Assembly (NCBI GenBank): GCA_945862155.1 | Contig: CAMAXJ010000002.1 | Location: 1 to 64,000, forward strand | Direction of reading: 5' to 3' | Source: Rhodoluna limnophila | GTDB lineage: Bacteria; Actinomycetota; Actinomycetes; Actinomycetales; Microbacteriaceae | Length of the DNA stretch: 64,000 bases | Shown here: positions 1 through 10,488 of the stretch, piece by piece | Position numbering within the stretch: position 1 is the first letter of the stretch | Layout of the letters: every line of letters begins with the position of its first letter | The notes under the pieces: model-generated | Database searches by the model: none | What the model saw: the letters and a program-made list of their open reading frames with translations, nothing else | What the model was told of the DNA's origin: nothing | Program-made: the position numbers and the translations under genes

Positions 1-3000
1 ATGGAGGCCTGGGACGGTCCCGCTGCAGTTATCTTTACCGATGGTTCACTCGTCGGGGCCACTCTAGACCGCAACGGTTTGCGTCCTGGGCGTTACATCA
101 TTACCGAGGATGGGTTAGTAGTCCTAGCGTCAGAAATTGGAGTCGCAGACATTGAGCCCTCAAAGATTGTTCGCAAGGGAAGGTTGCAGCCTGGAAAGAT
201 GTTCCTGGTTGACACTGCTGCAGGTCGAATCATTGAAGACGATGAGATCAAAGCGGAAATTTCTGCACAAGAAACGTGGGAAACCTGGCTCAGTGAGAAC
301 CGAATTAATCTAAGAGATTTGCCAGATCGTGAGCATATTGCACATACGACTTCTTCGGTAAATAGGCGTCAGCGTACCTTCGGATACACCGAAGAGGAGC
401 TCAAGATTCTGCTACGCCCAATGGCACTAGCCGGGGCCGAGCCGCTTGGAGCGATGGGTTCAGACACTCCAATTGCAGCTATCAGCGATAGGCCGAGATT
501 ACTGTTTGACTATTTTGTCCAACAGTTTGCGCAGGTGACTAATCCGCCACTAGATGCAATCCGCGAAGAAGTAGTGACTTCCTTGAGCACTGGAATTGGT
601 CCTGAGCGAAATCTACTCGCCGTTGGACCCACCCATGCTCGTCAAGTAATCCTTGATTTCCCAGCGTTGAGTAATGATGAACTTGCCAAAATCAAGCACA
701 TAGATGAAATCCCGGGAAGCGGAGAAGCGTTCGTTGTTCAAGGCCTTTACAGAGTGGCTGATGGAGCGGAAGCTCTCGAAGAGCGACTAGCGAAGATTTG
801 TGAAGAAGTAGACACAGCCATCAACGAAGGCATCACCTACTTAATCTTGTCAGATCGAAATTCAAACAGGGATTTAGCACCGATTCCTTCGCTGTTGCTT
901 ACCTCTTCGGTACATCACCATTTGATCCGAACTGGTCGCCGAACCATGGTTGGGCTTGTTGTTGAAGCTGGTGATGTGCGCGAGGTTCACCACGTTGCTG
1001 CACTGGTTGGATATGGGGCAGCAGCAGTGAATCCATACCTAGCTCTCGAATCGGTTGAGCTAATGGTCAAGGACGGGACTTTGGAAGGCATCAGCTTCGA
1101 ACAAGCGGCCGGAAATCTCATAAAGTCCCTTGGCAAGGGCGTTTTGAAGATCATGTCGAAAATGGGAATCTCCACGGTATCTTCCTACAGCGGAGCTCAG
1201 TGCTTTGAAGCCATCGGTTTGAACCCTGAAGTAATTGATAAGTACTTCACCGGCACGATTTCTCAACTTGGTGGTATCGGCATCGAGGTGCTGCATCAGG
1301 AAATTGCTTCAAGACACTCGAGCGCTTATCCAGTCGAGCGAGCAGTGAACATTCATCGGAACCTTGAAGTTGGAGGGGAGTACCAGTGGCGTCGTGAGGG
1401 GCCGCCTCACCTTTTCAATCCTGAAACTGTCTTCAAACTGCAGCACTCAACTCGCGCCAAGCGCTACGACATTTTCAAACAATACACAAAGTCAGTAGAT
1501 GATCAAGCTGAGCGACTAATGACACTGCGCGGTCTGTTTGAATTTAGGAGTGATGTCAGACCAGCAGTTCCGATTGATGAAGTCGAGCCGATCAGCGAAA
1601 TTGTTAAGCGCTTTTCAACCGGTGCTATGAGCTATGGATCTATCTCCCAAGAAGCTCATGAGACGCTCGCAATTGCGATGAACCGTTTGGGGGCCAAGTC
1701 AAACACTGGCGAGGGCGGGGAAGATCTAGAGAGACTGCTTGACCCTGAGCGCCGAAGTGCCATCAAGCAGGTCGCTTCGGGTCGTTTTGGTGTTACGAGC
1801 ATGTATTTATCAAACGCTGATGACATTCAGATAAAGATGGCTCAGGGGGCAAAGCCTGGCGAAGGCGGACAACTCGCGGCAAACAAGATCTATCCGTGGA
1901 TTGCAAAGACTCGGCATTCAACTCCAGGTGTTGGACTAATTTCTCCACCGCCTCATCACGACATCTATTCGATAGAAGACCTAAAACAACTTATCTTTGA
2001 TCTAAAGAGAGCGAACTCATCCGCTCGCGTTCATGTAAAGCTGGTTAGCCAGGTTGGAATTGGAACTGTCGCTGCAGGCGTTGCCAAGGCTAAAGCTGAT
2101 GTGATTTTGGTTTCAGGTCATGATGGTGGAACTGGCGCTTCACCACTGAACTCTCTCAAGCACGCCGGTACGCCTTGGGAGCTCGGCCTCGCAGAAACAC
2201 AGCAGACACTGATGCTAAACGGCTTGCGCGATCGTGTTTCTGTGCAGGTTGATGGTCAAATGAAAACTGGTAAAGATGTCATTGTTGCCGCACTTCTTGG
2301 TGCTGAAGAATTTGGATTTGCCACAGCGCCTCTGGTTGTATCAGGTTGCATCTTGATGAGGGTCTGCCACCTTGACACGTGCCCAGTTGGCGTTGCAACA
2401 CAGAACCCTTTGCTCAGGGCGCGATTCACTGGGAAGCCCGAGTTTGTTGTGAACTTCTTTGAATTCCTAGCCGAAGAGGTCCGGGAGATCCTGGCTAGCC
2501 TTGGATTCCGATCTCTCGATGAAGCGATTGGTCAAACAGATCTTCTTAATGTTAACCGTGCGGTATCTCACTGGAAGGCAGATGGACTGGACCTAACTCC
2601 AATTCTGCAGGGTTCTGGAATGGGAGTGAATGCTCCTAAGCGTCGTTTCACCACTCAAAATCATGAACTAGAGAAGCATTTCGATCACAAGTTGATCTCG
2701 GCGTCTGAAAAGGCCCTCGAGGACGCGCAGCCAGTTCACATCGAGCTACCTATTCGAAATACTGAACAAGCTGTTGGAACAATGCTTGGACACGAAATCA
2801 CGAAGCGCTTTGGCGAAGAAGGTCTCGCAGATTCAAGAATCCAAGTCACACTGAATGGTTCTGCTGGACAATCATTTGGAGCTTTTGTACCCAGAGGACT
2901 CAAGCTGATTCTCGTAGGAGACTCGAACGATTACGTGGGCAAAGGTCTCAGCGGAGGAACTATTGTCGTAAGACCTGACGAAACTTCAGGCTTCACCGCT

Positions 3001-3537
3001 GAGGAAAACATTATCGCTGGCAACGTGATTGGGTATGGGGCCACGAGTGGAAGCATGTACTTGTCCGGAATTGTTGGGGAGCGATTCTTAGTTCGAAATT
3101 CCGGAGCTACAGCTGTAGTAGAGGGTGTTGGAGACCACGCACTCGAATACATGACTGGTGGTCGTGCCGTAATTCTTGGACGTACAGGTAGAAACCTCGG
3201 AGCCGGTATGAGTGGTGGTTATGCATTCGTTTATAGACTTCGAGAAGAACTCGTGAATCCAGAGGCTCTAAAGGCGGATGACCTGAGAGTATTGCCAGTT
3301 GATGAGAACCTCGCGAAGGAACTAAAGCAGCTGATAACTGCCCATCATATCGAAACAGGTTCTTTGCTTGCAAAGCGCTTGCTTGAGAACTTCGAAGACG
3401 AGATACATAACTTCTCTGTTGTAATGCCTACAGATTTTGCAAGCGTCAGAGAGATTCGCTCTTCTGCAGCCGGAAAGGGTCTTGACCCTGACGGTGACAT
3501 TGTTTGGAAGCAGATACTGGAGGCCACAAGTGGCTGA
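1..3537 (+). CDS. gltB: Glutamate synthase large subunit, 5' end outside window
   Basis: Long ORF open at window edge; FMN-binding/synthase-domain motifs ([46 protein letters not shown]) and C-terminal GXGXG domain. Confidence 0.95.
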   Translation: MEAWDGPAAVIFTDGSLVGATLDRNGLRPGRYIITEDGLVVLASEIGVADIEPSKIVRKGRLQPGKMFLVDTAAGRIIEDDEIKAEISAQETWETWLSENRINLRDLPDREHIAHTTSSVNRRQRTFGYTEEELKILLRPMALAGAEPLGAMGSDTPIAAISDRPRLLFDYFVQQFAQVTNPPLDAIREEVVTSLSTGIGPERNLLAVGPTHARQVILDFPALSNDELAKIKHIDEIPGSGEAFVVQGLYRVADGAEALEERLAKICEEVDTAINEGITYLILSDRNSNRDLAPIPSLLLTSSVHHHLIRTGRRTMVGLVVEAGDVREVHHVAALVGYGAAAVNPYLALESVELMVKDGTLEGISFEQAAGNLIKSLGKGVLKIMSKMGISTVSSYSGAQCFEAIGLNPEVIDKYFTGTISQLGGIGIEVLHQEIASRHSSAYPVERAVNIHRNLEVGGEYQWRREGPPHLFNPETVFKLQHSTRAKRYDIFKQYTKSVDDQAERLMTLRGLFEFRSDVRPAVPIDEVEPISEIVKRFSTGAMSYGSISQEAHETLAIAMNRLGAKSNTGEGGEDLERLLDPERRSAIKQVASGRFGVTSMYLSNADDIQIKMAQGAKPGEGGQLAANKIYPWIAKTRHSTPGVGLISPPPHHDIYSIEDLKQLIFDLKRANSSARVHVKLVSQVGIGTVAAGVAKAKADVILVSGHDGGTGASPLNSLKHAGTPWELGLAETQQTLMLNGLRDRVSVQVDGQMKTGKDVIVAALLGAEEFGFATAPLVVSGCILMRVCHLDTCPVGVATQNPLLRARFTGKPEFVVNFFEFLAEEVREILASLGFRSLDEAIGQTDLLNVNRAVSHWKADGLDLTPILQGSGMGVNAPKRRFTTQNHELEKHFDHKLISASEKALEDAQPVHIELPIRNTEQAVGTMLGHEITKRFGEEGLADSRIQVTLNGSAGQSFGAFVPRGLKLILVGDSNDYVGKGLSGGTIVVRPDETSGFTAEENIIAGNVIGYGATSGSMYLSGIVGERFLVRNSGATAVVEGVGDHALEYMTGGRAVILGRTGRNLGAGMSGGYAFVYRLREELVNPEALKADDLRVLPVDENLAKELKQLITAHHIETGSLLAKRLLENFEDEIHNFSVVMPTDFASVREIRSSAAGKGLDPDGDIVWKQILEATSG

Positions 3538-4990
3538 CCCGAGAGGATTTCTAAAGACCACTGAGCGAAAAACTGCTGAACGCAGGCCAGTTCCAGTTCG
3601 AATCATGGACTGGAAGGAAGTCTATGAGCGCAGAAACTCAGAGACAGTGCAGAACCAGGCTGGAAGATGTATGGACTGTGGAGTGCCGTTTTGTCACCAC
3701 GGCTGCCCGCTTGGCAACCTAATTCCTGAATGGAATGATGCGGTTTGGCGTAGGGATGGCAAAAACGCCATCGAGCGTTTGCACTCTACAAATAATTTCC
3801 CAGAATTTACCGGAAGATTATGCCCTGCCCCTTGCGAATCAAGCTGTGTATTGGCCATTAACCAACCAGCTGTCACAATCAAGGAGATTGAAGTCTCAAT
3901 CATTGACGATGCGTTTGACAATGGCTGGGTTCAAGTGCACGCACCTGAACGTCTGACTGGAAAGACTGTTGCTGTAGTCGGCTCCGGTCCCGCTGGACTA
4001 GCTGCTGCTCAACAACTTGCTCGTGCAGGTCATACAGTCGCTGTATTCGAGAAAGATGATCGGGTAGGGGGACTGCTTCGTTACGGTATTCCAGATTTTA
4101 AGATGGAGAAGCAGCACATTGATCGCCGTATAGCTCAACTCGAAGCTGAAGGTGTGCGTTTTCGAGTGGGAGTTGAAATTGGCAAAGACATTTCTTGGGT
4201 AGATGTTCGTCGAAGGTATGACGCTGTTTTGATAGCTACCGGTGCCTCACTACCTCGAGATCTTCAGGCTCCGGGACGTGAGTTAGAAGGCGTTCACTTT
4301 GCTATGGAGTATTTGACGCAGGCAAACCGCGATGTAGCTGGGCTTAGCGTGTCCAATCAAATCTCTGCAGAAGGCAAACGTGTTGTAATCCTTGGAGGTG
4401 GAGATACCGGAGCTGACTGCCTGGGCACTGCTACAAGGCAAGGAGCAACAAGTGTGACAACATTGGCGATTGGGCAAAGACCTCCGGAGAAAAGATCAGA
4501 GGAACAACCCTGGCCTGTTTTTCCGAATTTGTATGAGATCAGTAGTGCTCACGAGGAGTTTGGTGAACGGAAGTATCTCTCATCGACAGTTGAGTTCATT
4601 GGTAAAGCAGGGAAGATCTCTGGAATCAAGATAGCCGACACATCTTTTGTGGACGGGAAACGAATTCCAACCCCTGGTACGGAAAGAGTTATTGAAGCGG
4701 ATTTGGTTCTTCTAGCTCTTGGATTCAGCGGTCCTGAAGTAGCGCCTTGCGTTTCAGAAATCGACATCGCTTTAGATAGTCAAAGCAACTTCGCCAGGAA
4801 AGACAACTTTGGTACTGAACTCGAGGGAATCTTTGTTGCTGGGGACGCGGGTCGCGGGCAATCCCTTATTGTTTGGGCTATTGCAGAAGGCCGCGCCGCT
4901 GCCGCTAGCATTGATATGTTCCTGGAAGGAACCACTGAATTGCCTTCACCGGTGAAGGCCTCTGACCAACCAATTTCGGTTTATAGCTAA
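3530..4990 (+). CDS. gltD: Glutamate synthase small subunit (NADPH)
   Basis: [21 protein letters not shown] start at GTG 3530, overlapping the gltB stop by 8 nt; [23 protein letters not shown] cluster motif. The ORF-track start at 3437 is too far upstream. Confidence 0.95.
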   Translation: MADPRGFLKTTERKTAERRPVPVRIMDWKEVYERRNSETVQNQAGRCMDCGVPFCHHGCPLGNLIPEWNDAVWRRDGKNAIERLHSTNNFPEFTGRLCPAPCESSCVLAINQPAVTIKEIEVSIIDDAFDNGWVQVHAPERLTGKTVAVVGSGPAGLAAAQQLARAGHTVAVFEKDDRVGGLLRYGIPDFKMEKQHIDRRIAQLEAEGVRFRVGVEIGKDISWVDVRRRYDAVLIATGASLPRDLQAPGRELEGVHFAMEYLTQANRDVAGLSVSNQISAEGKRVVILGGGDTGADCLGTATRQGATSVTTLAIGQRPPEKRSEEQPWPVFPNLYEISSAHEEFGERKYLSSTVEFIGKAGKISGIKIADTSFVDGKRIPTPGTERVIEADLVLLALGFSGPEVAPCVSEIDIALDSQSNFARKDNFGTELEGIFVAGDAGRGQSLIVWAIAEGRAAAASIDMFLEGTTELPSPVKASDQPISVYS

Positions 4991-5023
4991 TACCCAGAAT
5001 CAAACTAGAGAATATAGGAATAG

Positions 5024-6445
5024 ATGAGACGCGCAAAGATTGTTGCAACGTTAGGCCCAGCAAGCTCGAGCTATGAGCAAGTCAAAGCAATCATCGATGC
5101 CGGCGTGGACGTTGCAAGAATGAACCTTAGTCACGGGAGCCACGAAGTTCATGAGGGAATCTACAAAAACGTTAGAAAAGCTGCCTTGGATTCAGGAAAG
5201 TGGATCGGAATCTTTGTTGATCTGCAAGGTCCAAAGATCCGTCTAGCTAAGTTCAAGGACGGGCCTGTTTATCTAGCAAAGGGCGCCACTTTCAAAATCA
5301 CCATCGACGATGTCGAGGGCGATGTAAATGTCTGTGGAACGACTTTCAAAGGATTGCCTGAGGATGTAAAAGTGGGCGATTTTCTACTTATTGACGACGG
5401 TAAAGTGTGCCTTCGAGCAACAGAAGTTTCCAAGACCACGGTCACAACAGAAGTTGAAGTGGCTGGCGAAGTCTCAAACAATAAGGGCATTAACTTACCT
5501 GGCGTCGCTGTAAACGTGCCTGCGCTTTCCGAAAAGGATGAAGGTGATCTGCGCTGGGCAATCAAAATTGGCGTTGACATGATCGCACTTTCTTTTGTTA
5601 GGAACGCCTCCGACATCAATCGGGTACATGAAATCATGAAAGAAGAGGGACGAACCCTTCCGGTGATTGCCAAGATCGAGAAGCCTCAGGCCGTCGAAAA
5701 CCTCGAGGAAATTATCGACGCCTTTGATGGAATCATGGTTGCGCGCGGCGACTTGGGAGTGGAGTTGCCACTTGAACAAGTCCCACTTGTCCAGAAAAGG
5801 GCTGTTGAGCTAGCTAGGCGTTGGGCAAAGCCAGTTATTGTTGCCACTCAGATGCTTGAATCAATGATTCATGCCAGCATTCCTACCCGTGCGGAAACAA
5901 GCGATGTGGCAAACGCAGTTCTTGACGGCGCCGACGCTCTTATGCTTTCTGGCGAGACTAGTGTTGGGGAGTTTCCAGTTGAGACAGTTGCAACCATGGC
6001 AAAGATTATTAAGTCAACTGAGGAAAATGGACTTGATCGAATCCCTAGCTTGGGTACTAAGCCGCACACACACGCCGGAGCTGTTTCGCTCGCGGCCGTG
6101 GAAATTGCTGAGCTGCTCGGGTCGAGATATGTTTGCGTCTTCACTGAAAGCGGGGACTCGCTAAAGAGAATCTCAAGGCTTCGTTCCTCAGTGCCTGTTC
6201 TGACTTTCACGCCTAACGCGGAAGTAGCCAACCGACTGTCGTTGGTTTGGGGAGCTCAGGTGTTTCTCGTGCCTAAGGTCGATCACACCGATGCAATGTT
6301 CGACCAGGTCGACACTACTGTTCTGGCAGAAGGCCTTTGTAAAACCGGCGATGAAGTAGTCGTCGTGGCAGGAACTCCACCTGGAGTATCAGGTTCCACC
6401 AACACCCTTCGCGTGCACAGGGTCGGAACAGGTGCTACAAACTGA
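5024..6445 (+). CDS. pyk: Pyruvate kinase
   Basis: MRRAKIVATLGPASSS; MVARGDLGVELP; ATQMLESMIHASIPTRAETSDVANAVLDG. Confidence 0.97.
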   Translation: MRRAKIVATLGPASSSYEQVKAIIDAGVDVARMNLSHGSHEVHEGIYKNVRKAALDSGKWIGIFVDLQGPKIRLAKFKDGPVYLAKGATFKITIDDVEGDVNVCGTTFKGLPEDVKVGDFLLIDDGKVCLRATEVSKTTVTTEVEVAGEVSNNKGINLPGVAVNVPALSEKDEGDLRWAIKIGVDMIALSFVRNASDINRVHEIMKEEGRTLPVIAKIEKPQAVENLEEIIDAFDGIMVARGDLGVELPLEQVPLVQKRAVELARRWAKPVIVATQMLESMIHASIPTRAETSDVANAVLDGADALMLSGETSVGEFPVETVATMAKIIKSTEENGLDRIPSLGTKPHTHAGAVSLAAVEIAELLGSRYVCVFTESGDSLKRISRLRSSVPVLTFTPNAEVANRLSLVWGAQVFLVPKVDHTDAMFDQVDTTVLAEGLCKTGDEVVVVAGTPPGVSGSTNTLRVHRVGTGATN

Positions 6446-6453
6446 GAGTTTCG

Positions 6454-6539
6454 TGGTGCCGAAAGTGGGATTTGAACCCACACGTCCTTTCGAACAAAGC
6501 ATTTTGAGTGCTCCGCGTCTGCCATTCCGCCATTCCGGC
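6454..6539 (-). tRNA. tRNA-Leu(CAA), 3' CCA encoded
   Basis: Reverse complement GCCGGAATGGCGGAATGGCAGACGCGGAGCACTCAAAATGCT...GGTTCAAATCCCACTTTCGGCACCA; 7-bp acceptor stem GCCGGAA/TTTCGGC, anticodon loop CTCAAAA, long variable arm. Confidence 0.95.
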
Positions 6540-6610
6540 CGGTGCCACGCCTTGAAGTCTAATGGATTTGATTCAACCGCATCCTTCGCAAGTGGCATAT
6601 AGTTATCGAC

Positions 6611-7195
6611 ATGGCAGAGCAAACAGTCCAAAGGCGCGTGGTCGTAGCTGAAGACGAGTCCCTTATTCGCATGGACATTGTCGAGACTCTCAGAGACAAG
6701 GGCTTTGATGTTGTAGGGGAGGCCGGCGATGGCAATAAAGCGGTCGAACTTGCATTTGCTTTAAAGCCAGATCTAATGGTCATGGACATAAAAATGCCAG
6801 ACCTGGACGGACTTTCAGCAGCGGAGAAGATTGCTGAACTCAAGATCCCAGTTGTCCTGCTTACTGCATTTAGCCAGCAGGAGCTTGTCACTCGCGCCGC
6901 CGAAGTTGGAGCTATGGCTTTTTTGGTAAAACCGTTTTCTCCACAAGATCTGCTACCTGCCATTGAAATAGCTCTTTCAAGGCACGCGCAACTGGTTGCC
7001 CTTGAATCCGAAATTCAAGATTTAGGCGAGCGACTAGAGACCCGGAAACTAGTGGAACGGGCCAAAGCCGTTCTTAGTGAAAAGATGAAGCTCACCGAGC
7101 CTGAAGCTTTTCGTTGGATTCAAAAGGCCTCTATGGACAGAAGGCTCAGCATGGCGGATGTCTCTAGGACTGTGCTTGATCAGCTGAATAAGTAG
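6611..7195 (+). CDS. pdtaR: Response regulator with receiver and C-terminal ANTAR domain (PdtaR-like)
   Basis: Receiver domain (VVAEDESLIRMDI, DLMVMDIKMPDLDG, VVLLTAF, LVKPF) followed by ANTAR-like helices (LVERAKAVLSEKMKLTEPEAFRWIQKASMDRR). Confidence 0.85.
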   Translation: MAEQTVQRRVVVAEDESLIRMDIVETLRDKGFDVVGEAGDGNKAVELAFALKPDLMVMDIKMPDLDGLSAAEKIAELKIPVVLLTAFSQQELVTRAAEVGAMAFLVKPFSPQDLLPAIEIALSRHAQLVALESEIQDLGERLETRKLVERAKAVLSEKMKLTEPEAFRWIQKASMDRRLSMADVSRTVLDQLNK

Positions 7196-7615
7196 TCAGT
7201 TTTTGCGAATCAGGTTGGTGATGCGAATCGTTGAGCATCGTTCACCTTTTTCGTTGCTGACAACAATTTCGTGAACCGTAAGAGTTTTACCGAGCGAGAT
7301 TGCAGTTGCAACACCTGTGACCAACCCTTCAGTTGCAGACTTTGAGTGAGAAGCTGAGATTTCGATTCCTACCGCATGAGCTTGCGCTCCAGCCCAAACG
7401 TTTGCCGCGAATGATCCAAGAGTTTCCCCCAGCACCAGGTATGCGCCACCGTGCAATAACCCCATGGGTTGGGTGTTCCCAGTCACCGGCATCGTAGCTA
7501 CAGCTCGCTCTGCACTTAGTTCTAGAATCTCAATGCCCATCTTCTGGGCAAGCTCACCGACACTTCTCTTGGATGTCAGAAGTCTCGCCTCATCACTAAG
7601 AATTGGTTCAGACAT
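7196..7615 (-). CDS. PaaI-family hotdog thioesterase
   Basis: Motif TQPMGLLHGGAYLVLGETLGS typical of PaaI/hotdog thioesterases. Confidence 0.85.
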   Translation of the reverse strand: MSEPILSDEARLLTSKRSVGELAQKMGIEILELSAERAVATMPVTGNTQPMGLLHGGAYLVLGETLGSFAANVWAGAQAHAVGIEISASHSKSATEGLVTGVATAISLGKTLTVHEIVVSNEKGERCSTIRITNLIRKN

Positions 7616-7668
7616 TTGCTTTTAGCCTTTCGAGGGAACTAAACCACTGGCAAAGTAGGCTAGCTCTC

Positions 7669-10338
7669 ATGAGTGATAAGCCTACCCTTTTGCTAATTGA
7701 TGGTCATTCTTTGGCCTTCCGGGCTTTCTATGCTCTAAACCCTTCGAATTTTCGAACTCCAGACGGGCAACACACAAATGCTGTACATGGCTTTATTTCG
7801 ATGCTTCTTAATCTGCTCGAAGGAGAAAAGCCCAGCCACCTTGCCGTTGCGTTCGACATATCCGGACCGTCATTTAGGGCGATCGAGTACCCCGAGTACA
7901 AAGGCAATCGTGGTGAGACGCCCGAAGAGTTTTACGGTCAGACTGAGCTTCTTGAAGAGGCCATGAAGGCCATGAACATCACAACCTTGACAAAGAAGGA
8001 TTACGAAGCCGACGACATCCTCGCCTCGCTTGCAGACCAAGCAGCAGCCGCTGGTTACCGGGTATTGGTTGTTTCAGGAGATCGAGACACCTTCCAGCTC
8101 ATTGGGCAGGACACGACAATTCTTTATCCCATCAAAGGTGTTATGAACCTTGCTCGTATGAATGATGATGCAGTTGTTGAGAAATATGGAATACACGCCA
8201 ACCAGTACCCAGATTTAGCAGCCCTAGTTGGAGAAACTAGTGACAATCTTCCAGGGATTCCAGGAGTGGGCCCTAAGACTGCAGCTAAGTGGCTGCAGGT
8301 GTATGGAGATCTAATTACCGTGCTTGCCAAAGCGGATGAAATTCCAGGGAAGGTAGGCGAGTCTCTTCGCGAGCACCGCGAACTTGCTGTTCGAAATCGC
8401 CGGTTGAACCATCTGGTTCGGGACCTTGATCTTGGGCTTGATTTCGAATCGCTCCGTTTGACTTCTGTCGATGAGAACAAAGTAAAAGCAGCATTCACAA
8501 AGATGCACTTCAAGACTCTTACCGAAAGAGTTCTGAGACTAAGGGGTCAAAACGGATCGCAAGCAACTGGATTGAAGGCTGCCCCCGAATCGGCTTCGCC
8601 TGTGATGGAACCAGGGGAGCAGAAGATCTTCGATACTGTCGAAGTTCCTAAGGTTCGAACTGCATCTTCAAAAGAAGTGCTGGATTGGATCAAGAATCAG
8701 TCAACAGTGGGTTTCGAACTTGAAGAGCAAGGTAGTAATTTGCTCATGGGGTTTGCAAACCGGACAGAAAGATTGGTTCTTACAGGCGTTGCGGATAAAG
8801 CGCTGCTTGAATGGCTAGCTAGTTTTGCTCCAAAGGCTCTGTTTGATCTCAAGGGGACTCGAAGAATCCTTCTTTCTCGAGGGTTAGACATAGGAGGCGT
8901 CGTCGACGATGTGCTTCTTCTTGCATACCTTTTAAATCCAGTCCGGAGAAACTACTACGTCGATGACATAGCACTTGAACAACTTGGTCTTGCTATTGAG
9001 CGTTCAGATCCGAATCAACTTATCCCAGAGGCAGCCGCCGACCCAAGCCTTGATGCATGGCTCGCGATTTGTTTGGCTCCTTCGATGCGAGCGAAAGTGG
9101 AGAAGCAAGGTCAGCTAAAGGTTTATGAAGGTATCGAACTTCCAAGCTCAATCTCGCTTTCATCAATGGAATCGCGTGGCATCACGATTGATGTTAAGAA
9201 ACTCTCAACCCTGTTTGAAGCACTCTCGGCCGAGGTGGCTGTTATCGCTAAGGATGCCTACAAGATCATCGGCAAGGAGATCAATCTCGCCTCCCCAAAG
9301 CAGCTTCAGACCGTTTTGTTCGACGAACTAGGAATGACTGGAACCAAATCGCTCAAGACGGGTTTTTCGACAAATGCCGCTGCACTCACCGAACTATTTG
9401 AACTAAACGGGCACCCTTTTCTTGAGAAACTTCTCGCTCACCGCGATTCCACCAAGCTAAAGCAGATGGTCGAGACTCTATTGAAAGCGGTAGAGGAGGA
9501 TTCAAAGATTCACACCACCTATGTTCAAACTGGTACCTCAACTGGTCGGTTGAGTTCAGAAAACCCAAACTTACAGAACATTCCGATCAGAAACCCGCGT
9601 GGAGCTCAAATTCGAGACTCATTCATCATCTCAGATGGGTTTGAGACGCTTCTAACCGCCGACTACTCTCAAATCGAAATGCGAATCATGGCGCATCTCT
9701 CTGAGGATCCTGGTTTGATTGGGGCTTTTATGGAAGGAGAAGACTTACATAGGTTCGTTGGGTCAAGGATATTTGCTGTTGAGCCGGAAAACGTGACTTC
9801 AGAGATGAGATCACAGGTGAAAGCAATGAGTTACGGGCTGGTCTATGGGCTAAGTGAGTATGGTTTGGCAAAACAGCTTGGATTATCTAATGCTGATGCA
9901 AAGCAGCTTATGAAGGATTACTTTGAACGATTCGGGGGAGTAAGGCGTTACTTAGCAAAGGTCGTAGAAGACGCCAAGGCTGTTGGCTACACCAGGACTT
10001 TTCATGGACGTATTAGGCCCTTTGATGATCTCAATAGCAGCATTTTCCAAGTTCGAGAAAACGCCAGAAGGGCAGCTTTGAACGCACCAATCCAAGGAAC
10101 TGCGGCGGACATCATGAAACTGGCCATGAATGCCATTGCTGAAGAAATGAGTTCAAAGAGCCTGAAATCGCGAATGCTGCTCCAAGTCCACGATGAACTG
10201 GTATTCGAAGTAGCAAAGGGCGAACTTTCAACCTTGAAAGCACTCGTTGAGGACAAGATGGCTAACGTTGTGAAGCTTTCTGTGCCCCTGGATGTCCAGA
10301 TTGGCACCGGCCGCAGCTGGGATGAGGCTGGGCACTAG
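7669..10338 (+). CDS. polA: DNA polymerase I
   Basis: MSDKPTLLLIDGHSLAFRAFYAL 5' nuclease; polymerase motifs TADYSQIEMRIMAHLS, YGLVYGLSEYGLA, LQVHDELVFEV. ATG 7669 preferred over the track start 7603. Confidence 0.97.
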   Translation: MSDKPTLLLIDGHSLAFRAFYALNPSNFRTPDGQHTNAVHGFISMLLNLLEGEKPSHLAVAFDISGPSFRAIEYPEYKGNRGETPEEFYGQTELLEEAMKAMNITTLTKKDYEADDILASLADQAAAAGYRVLVVSGDRDTFQLIGQDTTILYPIKGVMNLARMNDDAVVEKYGIHANQYPDLAALVGETSDNLPGIPGVGPKTAAKWLQVYGDLITVLAKADEIPGKVGESLREHRELAVRNRRLNHLVRDLDLGLDFESLRLTSVDENKVKAAFTKMHFKTLTERVLRLRGQNGSQATGLKAAPESASPVMEPGEQKIFDTVEVPKVRTASSKEVLDWIKNQSTVGFELEEQGSNLLMGFANRTERLVLTGVADKALLEWLASFAPKALFDLKGTRRILLSRGLDIGGVVDDVLLLAYLLNPVRRNYYVDDIALEQLGLAIERSDPNQLIPEAAADPSLDAWLAICLAPSMRAKVEKQGQLKVYEGIELPSSISLSSMESRGITIDVKKLSTLFEALSAEVAVIAKDAYKIIGKEINLASPKQLQTVLFDELGMTGTKSLKTGFSTNAAALTELFELNGHPFLEKLLAHRDSTKLKQMVETLLKAVEEDSKIHTTYVQTGTSTGRLSSENPNLQNIPIRNPRGAQIRDSFIISDGFETLLTADYSQIEMRIMAHLSEDPGLIGAFMEGEDLHRFVGSRIFAVEPENVTSEMRSQVKAMSYGLVYGLSEYGLAKQLGLSNADAKQLMKDYFERFGGVRRYLAKVVEDAKAVGYTRTFHGRIRPFDDLNSSIFQVRENARRAALNAPIQGTAADIMKLAMNAIAEEMSSKSLKSRMLLQVHDELVFEVAKGELSTLKALVEDKMANVVKLSVPLDVQIGTGRSWDEAGH

Positions 10339-10488
10339 CCCTTGGTTTGGCTTGTTTATCTGCACTAAGCTGGTAGGGCGCCCTGGCGCATAACCCTTAT
10401 CCGCTGTTGCGGTGGAAATCAATTCTCTTGATAAAAGGCTTTGACTCTATTGCGACCTGAGAAAACTAATAATGGAGTAACAATCTCT

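Noticed and set aside
6559-6963. 134-aa minus-strand ORF across the tRNA/pdtaR region
   Set aside because: Antisense to the receiver domain of pdtaR; no domain signal.
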